Positions 8,158 to 17,438 of a stretch of 64,000 bases of DNA are shown piece by piece; position 1 is the stretch's first letter, and the number at the start of each line of letters is the position of its first letter. A model generated the notes under the pieces. The model worked only from the letters and a program-made list of their open reading frames with translations, was not told the DNA's origin and searched no databases. Made by a program: the position numbers and the translations under genes. The DNA comes from Poriferisodalis sp965208485 (GTDB lineage Bacteria > Actinomycetota > Acidimicrobiia > Acidimicrobiales > Poriferisodalaceae), in contig NZ_OZ242344.1 of assembly GCF_965208485.1 (NCBI RefSeq), forward strand, positions 3,720,001 through 3,784,000, given 5' to 3'.

Positions 8158-10809
8158 TTACTGCGAACTCACCGGGATATCGCCGTAGATCTTGTTCCTC
8201 TCGAACTCCGACAGCGTCCTTCTGGCAGTCGCGAAAACGGTGACGCCGGCCGCCATGACGAGCGCTACACCCACACCGGAAACAAGGTCGGGGTCCGCAA
8301 CGCGCGTGATCGAAAGGACCCATGCCATCGAGATGGCGGCTATGCCAGCGCCGACGGCGCCCACTAGTGCGCTCCAGCGGTACCGACGAGTCTCGTCGAT
8401 GCCGGTCAGGCCGATTGCCGGCACGGACATGACCACTGCGGCGAGTCCTGCGAGCAGCGACCAGATGCCGAGGCCCGCTCCTTCTTCTTCGAAACCGTCG
8501 TGAATGACGTCGCGCTTTCTCTGCGCAGTTGAAATGGTGGCGGCGAGTTCAGCGGATGCTGCCGTCTCCTCCCGCTGGGCTTCGGTGACGACTCTGCGCA
8601 GTTCCTCTTCGCGTGTGATGTCGCCGGCTGCCGCTGCCTCGTCTGCGGCGGCGCGCGCGTCGGCTGCGCGTTCAGCGGCTTCCCTGCCCTTCGTCTCGAT
8701 CTCGTCGAGTTGGGCGGCAAGCTCGTCGTCGACGACTCGTTCGATGCGTGTGTCGAAGCTCCAGCCGGCATAGCCGCCCATCACGAGCAATGCCACGGCG
8801 AACATTGCCCCGAACATCCGGCCCCAGCTCACCCTCGCCGGCAGCGGTGTGCGTGCTGTCATGGGTGCGAGCCAGAGCCAAGCGACCGCGCCGATTGCCG
8901 CAATGAGAGTTCCGACTACCGCTAGGTAGGCACCGCTGCCCCTGCTGAAGAAACCGAGTGCCTCGATGTCGTTGGCGGGGCGTGCGAGCAGGTGTGCTGC
9001 GGCCGTGATCGCAGATGCACCCGCGAAAGCGATTGCGCCGTGACTCGACATCCAGCGCGATCCCTCTCCGGGTCTGAGGAGCGTCCGTAGAGCGGCGAGC
9101 AGCGAGAACACCGACATGACGCCGATGATGATGCCGAACCAAGAGCCTCCAGAAGCGGAGACACCGTTGAAGGAGTTGGAAATGAATGAGGCCTCTCCGT
9201 CACAGATGGGAGCGGTATCCGTAGGCGCAGGCGAGTCTTGCGCCGACGCATCGACCCAGTTGCCAGAGCACTGCTCAGTGCGCAGATCGACATCGGTGCT
9301 GCGGGCATAGCCCGACACCAAACCGGCATCGATGTTCCAAGGCAGCAGGAGAGCTGTCAGCGCGACAAGAGAACCCAGCGCCGTGGCGCCGACAGCTATT
9401 CGTTCGCGACTGGTCGGCTCGACGAAGGCCTCATCCGGCGTCATCGGCTTAAGATCTGGCTTCGCCTGCGATGCACCTGCCGCTTCGTCATCTGCGAGCA
9501 GTTCTTCTGGGGTTCTGCGGTGCCGCCACGCTTGTGCGATCCGGGTGAGCAGATTGCCGCTGTCTCCGGCTTCGGGCTGGCTGAGCCGGTCAAGCACGAC
9601 GGCGACCAGGAAGAATGCCAGTCCTCCTGCGCCGGCTTGAGCGGCGTCGGTGTTGGAGATGGCTTGCAGGAGCAAGCGGCCCAGACCTCCCACGCCTGCG
9701 ATGGCGGCCACGCCGAGCATCGAGATGGCCAGCAGCAGCGTCTGGTTGAGGCCGGTCATGATGGCCGGCCGCGCCAGCGGGAGCTGCACGTCGGTGAGCA
9801 CGCGCCATTCCGGTGCGCCGTAGGCGCGTGACGCCTCGACGACATCTTCGGGTACCTGCCGGATGCCGAGGTTGGTGAGTCGTATCAGCGGCGGCAAAGC
9901 GAACGTCATCGTGAGCATCGTCCCCGTGACGTTCCCGACGCCGAAGAAGAACACGAACGGCAGCATGTACACGAACGAGTGGACGACTTGCATCGCGTCA
10001 AGGACGGGGCGTACGACGTTCCAAGCCGCGTCGACGCGTCCGCACAGGACGCCGATGGGTATGCCGATGATCACGCACAACAACACGGACACGCCGATGA
10101 AGCCGAGCGTCAAGGCCGTCTCACGCCAGTAGGCCTCGCCGAGCAGCCCGCAGACCAGCAATCCGGCGAACGCCATGAGGCCGACCTGGAAACTGCGGAA
10201 GCACCAGCCGAGTATCAGGATCGCAATGCAGATGGTGAGCCAGGACATGTTCAGCAGCCACTGGTTCACGATGATGTTGGTCAAGGTCCGGAACGGCCAC
10301 TCGATGATCTCGAGAGTGGCCTTCATGTTGTTGTTCACCCAGAACACGGACTGCTCGAACCACTCGCCGAAAGAGATCTGCCAATTGTCGAGCACGCTGC
10401 TTTGTCGGACTTGGGCGATGACACTCGACGAACATTCCACGAGTTCGTCCTCGGCGTCGACGACGGCGTCTCGGCATTCGATGATCTCGCCATCGACGCG
10501 ATACTTCCGAACCCCGGAAGCCACAATTTGCTCTGGTCTGCTGCGGTACCACCACACGAAGAGGAGGCCCACGAGGCCACCAGCCGCAAGTCCGTACCGG
10601 CGACCCCTGGCGCCTCCGAGCAACAGCAGCGCCGGGACGACGATGGCGACTGCCAAGAGGAAGGTCCATTCGATGCCCGTTGCCAGCCAGTCAGCAACTC
10701 GGTCGCCGGCTTCCGGGGCGGTGATGGCGTCGATGAACCGGTCGATGAAGTGGCCCGTCTTCTCTGCTTCCTCGCCGTTGGCCTGGGCGAGCAGTGCGGC
10801 GGCGCTCAC
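8158..10809 (-). CDS. Glycine betaine ABC importer permease with long C-terminal membrane extension
   Basis: Inner-membrane permease of a ProW/OpuAB-like importer. Residues 1-430 hold the transport domain, with the coupling-helix region EASRAYGAPEWRVLTDVQLPLA (about 325-346; first residues quoted for location) and several hydrophobic helices. Unusually, a further 450 residues follow: a linker, helices near 480, 560, 600 and 640, a long Ala/Glu/Arg coiled coil (about 690-760) and more helices to the end. Total length of 883 is more than double a normal permease. The start GTG 10809 overlaps the ATPase stop by 4 bp, so the two are translationally coupled. What the extension does is unknown; osmosensing or complex assembly is a guess. 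Confidence 0.82.
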   Translation of the reverse strand: MSAAALLAQANGEEAEKTGHFIDRFIDAITAPEAGDRVADWLATGIEWTFLLAVAIVVPALLLLGGARGRRYGLAAGGLVGLLFVWWYRSRPEQIVASGVRKYRVDGEIIECRDAVVDAEDELVECSSSVIAQVRQSSVLDNWQISFGEWFEQSVFWVNNNMKATLEIIEWPFRTLTNIIVNQWLLNMSWLTICIAILILGWCFRSFQVGLMAFAGLLVCGLLGEAYWRETALTLGFIGVSVLLCVIIGIPIGVLCGRVDAAWNVVRPVLDAMQVVHSFVYMLPFVFFFGVGNVTGTMLTMTFALPPLIRLTNLGIRQVPEDVVEASRAYGAPEWRVLTDVQLPLARPAIMTGLNQTLLLAISMLGVAAIAGVGGLGRLLLQAISNTDAAQAGAGGLAFFLVAVVLDRLSQPEAGDSGNLLTRIAQAWRHRRTPEELLADDEAAGASQAKPDLKPMTPDEAFVEPTSRERIAVGATALGSLVALTALLLPWNIDAGLVSGYARSTDVDLRTEQCSGNWVDASAQDSPAPTDTAPICDGEASFISNSFNGVSASGGSWFGIIIGVMSVFSLLAALRTLLRPGEGSRWMSSHGAIAFAGASAITAAAHLLARPANDIEALGFFSRGSGAYLAVVGTLIAAIGAVAWLWLAPMTARTPLPARVSWGRMFGAMFAVALLVMGGYAGWSFDTRIERVVDDELAAQLDEIETKGREAAERAADARAAADEAAAAGDITREEELRRVVTEAQREETAASAELAATISTAQRKRDVIHDGFEEEGAGLGIWSLLAGLAAVVMSVPAIGLTGIDETRRYRWSALVGAVGAGIAAISMAWVLSITRVADPDLVSGVGVALVMAAGVTVFATARRTLSEFERNKIYGDIPVSSQ

Positions 10810-12065
10810 ATGAACACCTCCCGCTCGAAGCCTTCTATGAGACCCTCGACGCGGCCCATCTCCTCCATGATGAGGCGCGGGTCGAGATTGCCGATGAGCT
10901 TGCCGTCATCGTCGACGACAGCGATGGACAGGCCCCGCCCTGCCGCCGCGTAGAGTTCGTTGAGCGTGGCATTGGGGCTGCACTTGTCGAAGTCGGATCG
11001 CAACGCCTTGGCGAGGTCGTTGCTGCCCATGCTGCGAGCGCGCAGGCCATCGGCTGCCGTCAGCAGCGACACCGGCCGACCGTTGGCATCACAGCAGAAT
11101 CGGCCAGCGATGTCGTCGCAAAGGGTCAGCGCATCGCTGAGCGACATGTCCGCAGGGATCGGGCGGGGTTCGGACATCACCTCATGGACCTGGATGACTC
11201 GTCCTTGGTCGACGTCCTGCACAAACTCGGCCACGTAGCCCGTCGCGGGCTCGGTGAGGATCTCCTCAGGCGTGCCGATCTGCACGACGGCGCCGTCCTT
11301 CATGATGCAGACCCGATCGCCGATCCGCAGCGCCTCGTTCAGGTCGTGGGTGATGAACAGGATCGTCTTGTGGACCTCGTTCTGGATCTCCATCATCTCG
11401 TCCTGCATCTGGCGACGGATGAGCGGGTCGAGGGCGCTGAAGGCCTCATCCATCAGCAGGATGTCGGGGTCAGAAGCGAGGGCTCTGGCGAGGCCGACGC
11501 GTTGCTGCATGCCGCCGGAGAGCTGGGCAGGTCGATGGTCTGCGAACGCAGCCAAGCCGACCAGCGAGAGCGCTCGCATGGCGGCCTCGCTGCGGTCGGA
11601 GCGATCGACTTTCTGCACCTTGAGGCCATAACCGACGTTGTCCAGCACATTGCGGTGGGGGAACAGAGCGAAGTGCTGGAAGACCATGCCCATCTTCTCC
11701 CGCCGGAACTGCTGCAAGTCGGTGCCGTAGAGCTTCTGCACGTCGACGCCGTCGACGAGCACCTCGCCGTGGGTGACGTCGTGGAGCTTGTTGACCATGC
11801 GGATGGCCGTGGACTTGCCGGAACCGGACAGGCCCATCACGACGAAGATCTCGCCGCGGTTGACCGAGAAGTTCACATCGGTGAGTCCGACGACATGCCC
11901 TGACAGCCGTTGCACGTCATTCTTGGGCACTCCGGAGCGGGCCAGTTCGAACGCACGTCCACGCGGCTGAGGCCCGAAGATCTTGTACACGTCGCTCAGG
12001 CGAATGATCTCGTCGCCGCCCGCCGCAGCGCCATTGCTTGGCCCCTTGGCTGTGTCGTTGCTCAT
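10806..12065 (-). CDS. proV: Glycine betaine/proline ABC importer ATP-binding protein
   Basis: Cytoplasmic ATPase of the quaternary-amine uptake system. Of 419 residues, the ABC domain (about 15-290) has Walker A GLSGSGKST (about 78-86), signature LSGGMQQR, Walker B ILLMDEAFSALD and the H-loop ITHDL. The QAT-family hallmark MVFQHFALFPHR is clear. A C-terminal CBS-like regulatory region (about 300-410) is shared with OpuAA/ProV and is where ionic strength or nucleotide is sensed in studied homologues. The start ATG 12065 is chosen because similarity starts there and a GGGGGC site lies just upstream; the frame is open further upstream through repeat-rich non-coding DNA. Confidence 0.9.
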   Translation of the reverse strand: MSNDTAKGPSNGAAAGGDEIIRLSDVYKIFGPQPRGRAFELARSGVPKNDVQRLSGHVVGLTDVNFSVNRGEIFVVMGLSGSGKSTAIRMVNKLHDVTHGEVLVDGVDVQKLYGTDLQQFRREKMGMVFQHFALFPHRNVLDNVGYGLKVQKVDRSDRSEAAMRALSLVGLAAFADHRPAQLSGGMQQRVGLARALASDPDILLMDEAFSALDPLIRRQMQDEMMEIQNEVHKTILFITHDLNEALRIGDRVCIMKDGAVVQIGTPEEILTEPATGYVAEFVQDVDQGRVIQVHEVMSEPRPIPADMSLSDALTLCDDIAGRFCCDANGRPVSLLTAADGLRARSMGSNDLAKALRSDFDKCSPNATLNELYAAAGRGLSIAVVDDDGKLIGNLDPRLIMEEMGRVEGLIEGFEREVFM

Positions 12066-12294
12066 GAATGCCCCCTGACTTGCTCCGCGCCACGTTAGGC
12101 GCGCTGGCTGAGGTGCCCGGTTATCAGCGAGCGTCCGACTGTTCATGCGCAGGTCGGCCGCGCGGTTTTGTCTCGGTGATCTGCCGCGTCCGTCTGCTGT
12201 GCGATCCTGTGCGTGTGACGCGTCTCGGATTCTTGCTGGACAGTGGCGCCTGCATCGGATGCCACGCGTCGCGGGATGCACCATCTCGTCCGAA

Positions 12295-12333
12295 GCCTCC
12301 AACAAGAGCCTCCAACAAGAGCCTCCAACAAGC
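12295..12333 (+). repeat. 13-bp tandem repeat, three copies
   Basis: GCCTCCAACAAGA repeated at 12295, 12308 and 12321; the last base of the third unit differs. Confidence 0.85.
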
Positions 12334-12360
12334 CCGGCTGCTTGACCATCGCCGGGCGGT

Positions 12361-12450
12361 CCCCGTCGCCTCGAGTGCGCTGACGCTCGCGCTGCCTTGG
12401 TCGTCGTCATGCGCAGGCCGGCCCCGTCGCCTCGAGTGCGCTGACGCTCG
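12361..12450 (+). repeat. 29-bp direct repeat, two copies 61 bp apart
   Basis: The identical segment starting CCCCGTCGCCTCGAGTGCGC occurs at 12361-12389 and 12422-12450. No coding role is seen. Confidence 0.8.
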
Positions 12451-12535
12451 GCTTCTCGACGCGGTCGTCAGGTCTGCCCGCTGAGCCAGGCCGACGCGTC
12501 GCCCTCAGGTCTCAGGTCTCAGCGGGCCAAGCGGG

Positions 12536-13153
12536 CTACAGGCCGATGGCTAGGTCGGGGCGTCCGCGCAGGTGAGTGCGTTCGTTGACCGAAAGCACGC
12601 TGCGGTGCCCGCGGCTCGACGCGAACACACGGGTGACCGAGGTGTAGTCCACGTCGAACTTCAAGAAAGCGTCCGGGTCGAAGCCGAGACATCGAGCCAG
12701 ATAGGCATTCACAACGCCGCCGTGACATGCCAGCGCCACCCGCTGGCTGCGGTGACCGGCCACGATCTGGTCCACGGCCCCGTTCACGGTGGCGATGAAG
12801 TGCGTCGCGCGCTCGGCGTCTCCGAACGAGCCGGTGGCCAACTCGTCCCAGCGTTTCCGGTCGGTCTTCTTGAGGACCTCCATCGGGACGTACGCGGGGG
12901 AGTCGCGGTCGAATTCGCTGAGTCCAGCACGCACCGTCGGCACGAGGCCGGTTGCTTCGCTGATGGCGCTCGCGGTCTGCTGTGCTCGGCGCATCGGGCT
13001 GCTGTACAGCGCGTCGATGCCCACCTCGAGCAGCCAGCCGGCGACCGCGGCAGCCTGCTGCTGACCGATGGAAGACAGCGGCGGATCTGCGGGCTGGCCG
13101 TCGTGGCGGATGACACGCTCGGGCTGGCCATGGCGAACGAAGACAAGTTCCAC
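12536..13153 (-). CDS. Histidine phosphatase (phosphoglycerate-mutase-like)
   Basis: A 205-residue member of the histidine phosphatase superfamily. The phospho-accepting His lies in VRHGQPE right at the N-terminus. Other active-site elements are SSPMRRAQQTA (the Arg, about 50-60), SEFDRD (the acid) and ACHGGVVNAY (the second His, about 143-152). It could be a cofactor-type mutase or, more probably, a broad phosphatase. GTG 13153 places the RHG motif at residue 7, as in the family; the longer open frame adds an unsupported N-terminus that would overlap the promoter of the divergent kinase gene. Confidence 0.82.
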   Translation of the reverse strand: MELVFVRHGQPERVIRHDGQPADPPLSSIGQQQAAAVAGWLLEVGIDALYSSPMRRAQQTASAISEATGLVPTVRAGLSEFDRDSPAYVPMEVLKKTDRKRWDELATGSFGDAERATHFIATVNGAVDQIVAGHRSQRVALACHGGVVNAYLARCLGFDPDAFLKFDVDYTSVTRVFASSRGHRSVLSVNERTHLRGRPDLAIGL

Positions 13154-13245
13154 GTTCGGTGACCCTATTGGGCGGGACTCGGGGGAGCGACGATTCTGCC
13201 CAATGTTCACGGGGCGATCTGACGAAAGCGTTACCGTTGGGGCAC

Positions 13246-14679
13246 ATGGCAAGACGAACGAAGATCATCGCCAGCGTCGGCCCGGCATGCAGCGACGAGG
13301 CGACGATGACGGCGATGATCGAAGCCGGCGTAGACGTCTGGCGCCTCGGGCTGGCCCACGGCCCGCTCGACGAGCAGGTCGAGACCTTTCGGCGGCTGCG
13401 GGCCGTCTCGGAAGCCTCCGGTCGCCATGTCGGGATACTCGTGGATCTTCCCGGCCCCAAAGTACGTTGCAAGCCGTTTCCCGAGGGGGGCTGCGAAGTC
13501 GCCCAGGATGCCGTCCTGTCGGTTGCCACCGATGGCGAGGCCAGCAGCGCAGACCGCATTGTCGTCGACTACGACGGACTGCTCGTCGACGTCAGCCCCG
13601 GCGATCGGCTCTCCTTCGGCGACGGCAACGTGGTGATGATGGTCGAGGACCGCGCCTCGAACGCCCTCAAGACCCGTGTCCTGCACGGAGGCCACCTCGA
13701 AGGCCGTCCCGGCTTGCACATCGACTCGTCGAAGCTGCGCATGAGCACGCCGACCCCGCACGACCTGAAGCTGGCTGACACCTTCGTCGACCTCGGCACC
13801 GACATGGTCGCGGTGTCGTTCGTCCGCTCCGCGCATGACATGCGTCGGCTGGGCGTCGAGCCGCACCCCCGGGGCCCGCTGCTTGTCGCCAAGGTCGAGA
13901 CCAAGGCAGCGGTCGAGAACCTCGAAGGGATCATCGAGGCATCCTCGGCGGTCATGGTCGCCCGCGGTGACCTCGGCGCCGAATGCGACATCGAGGAATT
14001 GCCGCACCTGCAGAAGCGGATCATCGAGGCCTGCGTCGCGCACGGCCGTCCGGCCATCACTGCCACACAAATGCTGGAATCGCTGCTGCATTCGCCGGTG
14101 CCGACCCGCGCGGAGGCGTCCGACATAGCGAACGCCGTCTTCGACGGCACGTCGGCAGTGATGCTGAGCGGCGAGACCGCCATCGGCCACGATCCGGTGA
14201 ACGCCGTGCGGACGATGGCACGCATCACCGAACGAGCCGACGAGCGCTTCGACTACGAGGCTTGGTGGAACCGGCTCATATCAGTGCGCAAGCTGGACGA
14301 GCGAGCCGCCGACTACTTGCGCGTGACCGACGGCATCACTCAGGCGGCGTCGAGGCTCGCCACCGAATTGGGGGCGCAGGCCATCATCTGTCTGAGCCGG
14401 TCGGGCTTCACCGCACGCAGCATGGCCAGGTTCCGGCCCTCCATGCCCTTGCTGGGGTTGACGCCCGAACCTCGCACTGCGATGCAGCTCTCGCTGTCGT
14501 GGGGCACGCGGCCGCTGGTGTTCGGCGAGCGGCTGACCCCTGCCGAGTCTGCGCTGGAAGCCGTGCACTCGGCCGCACGCACCGGTCTGGTGCGCTCCGG
14601 CGACATGGTGGTGGTGGTCTCGGGCACCAGTCCCGAGACTCATGCCACCGACAACCTGCGCGCCATGCGTGTGCCTTGA
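13246..14679 (+). CDS. pyk: Pyruvate kinase, divergent, K+-independent type predicted
   Basis: Transfers phosphate from phosphoenolpyruvate to ADP at the end of glycolysis. At 477 residues it has normal family length: KIIASVGPA at the N-terminus, VAKVETKAAVENLEGI with the catalytic Lys, MVARGDLGAE for metal/PEP and ATQMLESL. The K+ site has changed. The usual ARLNFSHG reads WRLGLAHG, and the DTKGPE segment reads DLPGPK, placing Leu and Lys at rabbit-muscle positions 113 and 117. That combination is the reported signature of K+-independent enzymes. The start ATG 13246 is where similarity begins. The gene is divergent from the phosphatase gene. Confidence 0.87.
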   Translation: MARRTKIIASVGPACSDEATMTAMIEAGVDVWRLGLAHGPLDEQVETFRRLRAVSEASGRHVGILVDLPGPKVRCKPFPEGGCEVAQDAVLSVATDGEASSADRIVVDYDGLLVDVSPGDRLSFGDGNVVMMVEDRASNALKTRVLHGGHLEGRPGLHIDSSKLRMSTPTPHDLKLADTFVDLGTDMVAVSFVRSAHDMRRLGVEPHPRGPLLVAKVETKAAVENLEGIIEASSAVMVARGDLGAECDIEELPHLQKRIIEACVAHGRPAITATQMLESLLHSPVPTRAEASDIANAVFDGTSAVMLSGETAIGHDPVNAVRTMARITERADERFDYEAWWNRLISVRKLDERAADYLRVTDGITQAASRLATELGAQAIICLSRSGFTARSMARFRPSMPLLGLTPEPRTAMQLSLSWGTRPLVFGERLTPAESALEAVHSAARTGLVRSGDMVVVVSGTSPETHATDNLRAMRVP

Positions 14680-14684
14680 GGCGG

Positions 14685-14996
14685 TTAGCGAGCGGGTTGC
14701 CCGATGTCGATGTCGATGCGGCCCGGGTCGATCCGGTCCGGTCCGCACAGCGGGTTCTGCGGGACGCTGACCTCTCGGCCGAAGACTTCGCAGGAGCAGG
14801 TCTCTTGGCAATTGCGCAGGCCTGACCACTGCACGGCCAGCGCGGCAGCAGCACCCGTCAGCACCACCGAGATGAGCACGGCCAGCGCCAGCCGCCGGAT
14901 CAGTCGCAGTGCCACCACGGCGGCGATGACCAAGCAGGCAACGCCGACGATCAGGGCGATGCTCACGCGGTCTGCGTCGAGCCATTCACCGAGCAC
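14685..14996 (-). CDS. Small two-helix membrane protein with Cys-rich tail
   Basis: A 103-residue candidate read from GTG 14996 (a GTG at 14966 is an alternative). Two hydrophobic helices (about 11-30 and 36-55) are followed by an extracytoplasmic tail with four cysteines, three of them in CQETCSC, which could bind metal or form disulfides. It overlaps no other gene, fills the space between pyk and the next operon, and converges on pyk with a 5-bp gap. I do not recognise the family. Codon use fits a real gene. Confidence 0.5.
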   Translation of the reverse strand: MLGEWLDADRVSIALIVGVACLVIAAVVALRLIRRLALAVLISVVLTGAAAALAVQWSGLRNCQETCSCEVFGREVSVPQNPLCGPDRIDPGRIDIDIGQPAR

Positions 14997-15073
14997 TCCA
15001 TCAGAGGGTACGCAGCGGCTTGTCCCGCAGCAGGGACCGCTCCCGGGGCCGGGCCGTTCGCTAGAGTCGCGCT

Positions 15074-15568
15074 GTGTCCGATGACGCTCGAGTGGCTCGC
15101 GCCGGGTCTCAAATGCCCGTTGAGCTCCGCCCGGGCGGCCTGCCCTCGACGGTGCTGAGCCCAGCCTCAGCCGAGGCGAGCACCGCCTTGGCAGATGCGC
15201 TGGACCGGCCCATTGCCGAGCGTGGCGAAGCGCTGGCCGCCGTGGCGGCACAGTGGCCCCGGTTCTTGGACGCTTGGGCAGAGCTGGGCCGCTGTGCCGC
15301 GGGCGAGGGCCGACATGTCGAGGCCTACGCCTACTGCCGAGTCGGGTACCACCGCGGTCTCGACGCACTGCGTGCCGCCGGATGGCGGGGCAGCGGCTGC
15401 GTGCAGTGGGAGGCGCCATCCAACCATGGCTTCCTGTGGTCGCTGTGGGGATTGGGGCAATCGGCTGCCGCCATCGGGGAGGCGGACGAGGCCGAACGCT
15501 GCGCTGGCTTCTTGGCTCAGCTCGATCCCGGCGGCGAACGACCCTCCGGTGAGTGGCCCGGGGCGTGA
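15074..15568 (+). CDS. DUF3151 family protein
   Basis: A 164-residue soluble protein with the hallmarks of the actinobacterial DUF3151 family: the EAYAYCRVGYHRGLDALR segment (about 82-99), a GW(R/K)G turn after it, SNHGFLWSLWGLG and a helical C-terminal ending in FLAQLDP. The function is unknown. The GTG 15074 start fits the usual length. It overlaps the downstream mobA-like gene by 4 bp (GTGA), so the two are translationally coupled; with the RNase D gene they form a three-gene operon. Confidence 0.85.
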   Translation: MSDDARVARAGSQMPVELRPGGLPSTVLSPASAEASTALADALDRPIAERGEALAAVAAQWPRFLDAWAELGRCAAGEGRHVEAYAYCRVGYHRGLDALRAAGWRGSGCVQWEAPSNHGFLWSLWGLGQSAAAIGEADEAERCAGFLAQLDPGGERPSGEWPGA

Positions 15569-16143
15569 GTCCGGTCGGCGTCGTGCTGTGCGGCGGTGCC
15601 TCAACGCGCATGGGACACGACAAGGCCAACTTGGAACTGGCGGGCAAGCCCCTCGCGCTGTGGGTTGCTGAGGCGCTGGCGGCGGCCGGCGCACATCCGA
15701 TCATCGCCCAAGGCGGCAGCCCGCCGCCGCCGCTCGTGGTCTCGCCCGACAGCACCCCCCACGGCGGACCGCTCCCGGCGCTCGTGGATGCGCTCGAGCG
15801 CCACGGCGACATCCTGGTGTGCCCGACCGATGTGCCCACGGTGCCCGCCGGGCTGCTTGCGGCACTCGCAGAGCACGCACAGCTCACAGACGCGCCCGTG
15901 GTGCTTGCCCGCAGCGACCGGCTCGAGCCTCTCATCGGCCACTACGCCACAGCAGTTCTGCCGACGCTGCGCAACGGGCTGCGCGCCGGTGCACGAGGGC
16001 CGAGAGCCGCGCTCACCGGATCGCCCGTGCCCACGGTCCCGACTGCTCCAGCAGATGTCCTCAACGTGAACACATCGGCTGACCTCGCCGAAGCGGAGGC
16101 CGTCTTGGCCTCTCGCGCCGCACACGAGGCCCTGCCACCATGA
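15565..16143 (+). CDS. mobA: MobA-like molybdenum cofactor guanylyltransferase (NTP transferase)
   Basis: Predicted to attach GMP to molybdopterin. The N-terminal nucleotide-binding signature LCGGASTRMGHDKA (about 7-20) is diagnostic of MobA-like NTP transferases. A central CPTDVPTVP gives the metal-binding Asp, and a C-terminal LNVNTSADL matches the family end. The length of 192 residues is usual. The start GTG 15565 is chosen because it overlaps the preceding stop (GTGA). No other molybdenum-cofactor gene is in the window, so a related NTP-transferase role cannot be excluded. Confidence 0.8.
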   Translation: MSPVGVVLCGGASTRMGHDKANLELAGKPLALWVAEALAAAGAHPIIAQGGSPPPPLVVSPDSTPHGGPLPALVDALERHGDILVCPTDVPTVPAGLLAALAEHAQLTDAPVVLARSDRLEPLIGHYATAVLPTLRNGLRAGARGPRAALTGSPVPTVPTAPADVLNVNTSADLAEAEAVLASRAAHEALPP

Positions 16144-17315
16144 GCCGCCACGAATGGGTCGAGGGGGAGGCTTCCTTCGAGGCACTGATCGCTGACCTGC
16201 TCGCCGCTGAGCGCATCGCCGTCGACACCGAGTTCCATCGTGAGCGCAGCTACCGGCCCCAGCTCGCCCTCGTGCAGGTCGCATTCGACGACCGAGTAGC
16301 GCTGGTCGATCCCACGGCCGTCGGCATCGCCTCGTTCGGGGAGGTGCTCTGCGCCGGGGGGTTGATCGTGATGCACTCCTGCGCGCAGGACATCGAAGTG
16401 CTGGCTCAGGAGTGTGGGGCGATTCCCGCACGGCTGTTCGACACCCAGGTGGCCGCAGGATTCCTGGGCATGAGCACGCCTTCGCTCGGATCGCTGACTG
16501 AACGGTTCCTCAGCAAGCGCCTCGTCAAAGGCGATCGCCTGACGGACTGGTTCGAGCGTCCACTGCGGCCGGCACAGCGACGCTACGCAGCCGATGATGT
16601 GGCGTATCTGGTCCGACTGCACGACAAGCTGCGGTCCCAGCTCTCCGAACGAGGCCGCTATGAGTGGGCACTCGACGAGTGCGAGCAGTGGCGCCGACCG
16701 CCCTCGCCGCCGCCCGACCCGGAGCAGGCATGGACGCGCATCAAGGGCGCCCGGCAGCTGAAGGGACGCCAGCGTGCTGTCGCCTACCGGCTGGCAGCTT
16801 GGCGGGAGCGCACTGCAAGTGACCGGGACATTCCCGTCCGCTTCGTGCTGTCTGATATGGCGTTGCTGTCGATCTCCCAGCGAAGCCCTGCCGGCCTCAG
16901 CGAGCTGAACGGGCTTCGAGGGGTCGACGCCAACCATCTCCGCGGGGCAGTCGGCGAGCGGATCATCTCAGAGGTGCAGCGCGGCCGAGACATGGCATCC
17001 GACGACATCCCGGTGCGAGCGGCGCCGACAAGCCCCAACGTGCCGGCATCCCTGCAGCCCGCAGCGTCGTTGGTCGCGGCATGGGTGGACCAGGTGGCGC
17101 GCTCGGCGGGCATCGATCGCGGTCTGCTGGCGACCCGTTCAGACATCGCTGCTCTGCTGGCCGGTGACGAGCATTCGCGCTTGGCAACCGGCTGGCGCTC
17201 GGAGATCGCCGGTGACGGGATTCGGTCGCTGCTTGCAGGCGAATCCGCCTTGGCGTTCGATGCCGAGACGGGCCTGTGCCTCGAAGCCCGGGCCTCTGCC
17301 GAGCCGTGCGGGTAG
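16140..17315 (+). CDS. rnd: Ribonuclease D-like 3'-5' exonuclease with HRDC domain
   Basis: A 391-residue DEDDy exonuclease that trims RNA 3' ends, typically tRNA precursors. The catalytic acids sit in VDTEFH (Exo I, about 28-33), HSCAQDIE (Exo II, about 79-86) and YAADDVAYL (Exo III with the Tyr, about 148-156). An HRDC-like helical domain follows (about 205-285). The C-terminal 100 residues are less conserved. The start ATG 16140 overlaps the mobA-like stop (ATGA), so it is the third gene of the coupled operon starting at 15074. Confidence 0.88.
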   Translation: MSRHEWVEGEASFEALIADLLAAERIAVDTEFHRERSYRPQLALVQVAFDDRVALVDPTAVGIASFGEVLCAGGLIVMHSCAQDIEVLAQECGAIPARLFDTQVAAGFLGMSTPSLGSLTERFLSKRLVKGDRLTDWFERPLRPAQRRYAADDVAYLVRLHDKLRSQLSERGRYEWALDECEQWRRPPSPPPDPEQAWTRIKGARQLKGRQRAVAYRLAAWRERTASDRDIPVRFVLSDMALLSISQRSPAGLSELNGLRGVDANHLRGAVGERIISEVQRGRDMASDDIPVRAAPTSPNVPASLQPAASLVAAWVDQVARSAGIDRGLLATRSDIAALLAGDEHSRLATGWRSEIAGDGIRSLLAGESALAFDAETGLCLEARASAEPCG

Positions 17316-17400
17316 TCGAGCCTCCCCGTTGTCGCATGCGTTGCTTCCTGCTCTTGCTTCCAATCTCGGCTGGATGCGGGTTCGCGGGCCGCTCGGCTCA

Positions 17401-17438
17401 CAGTCTTGCCGGCAGTCTTGCCGGCGGTCTTGCCGGCA
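17401..17438 (+). repeat. 12-bp tandem repeat, three copies
   Basis: The word (C/G)(A/G)GTCTTGCCGG recurs three times between the RNase D gene and the small acidic gene. The surrounding 300 bp (17316-17619) hold no gene I can support. Confidence 0.7.

Larger units (their letters stand above)
12066..12535. other. Repeat-rich intergenic stretch, no gene seen
   Basis: About 470 bp upstream of the betaine-transporter operon. It contains a 13-bp unit (GCCTCCAACAAGA) in three tandem copies at 12295-12333 and a 29-bp direct repeat at 12361-12389 and 12422-12450. Open frames here have no protein-like composition. The operon promoter must lie in it. Confidence 0.6.

Noticed and set aside
12295..12450. 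Short repeats resembling a CRISPR array
   Set aside because: Units are 13 bp without spacers, and the 29-bp repeat has only two copies; no cas gene is in the window.
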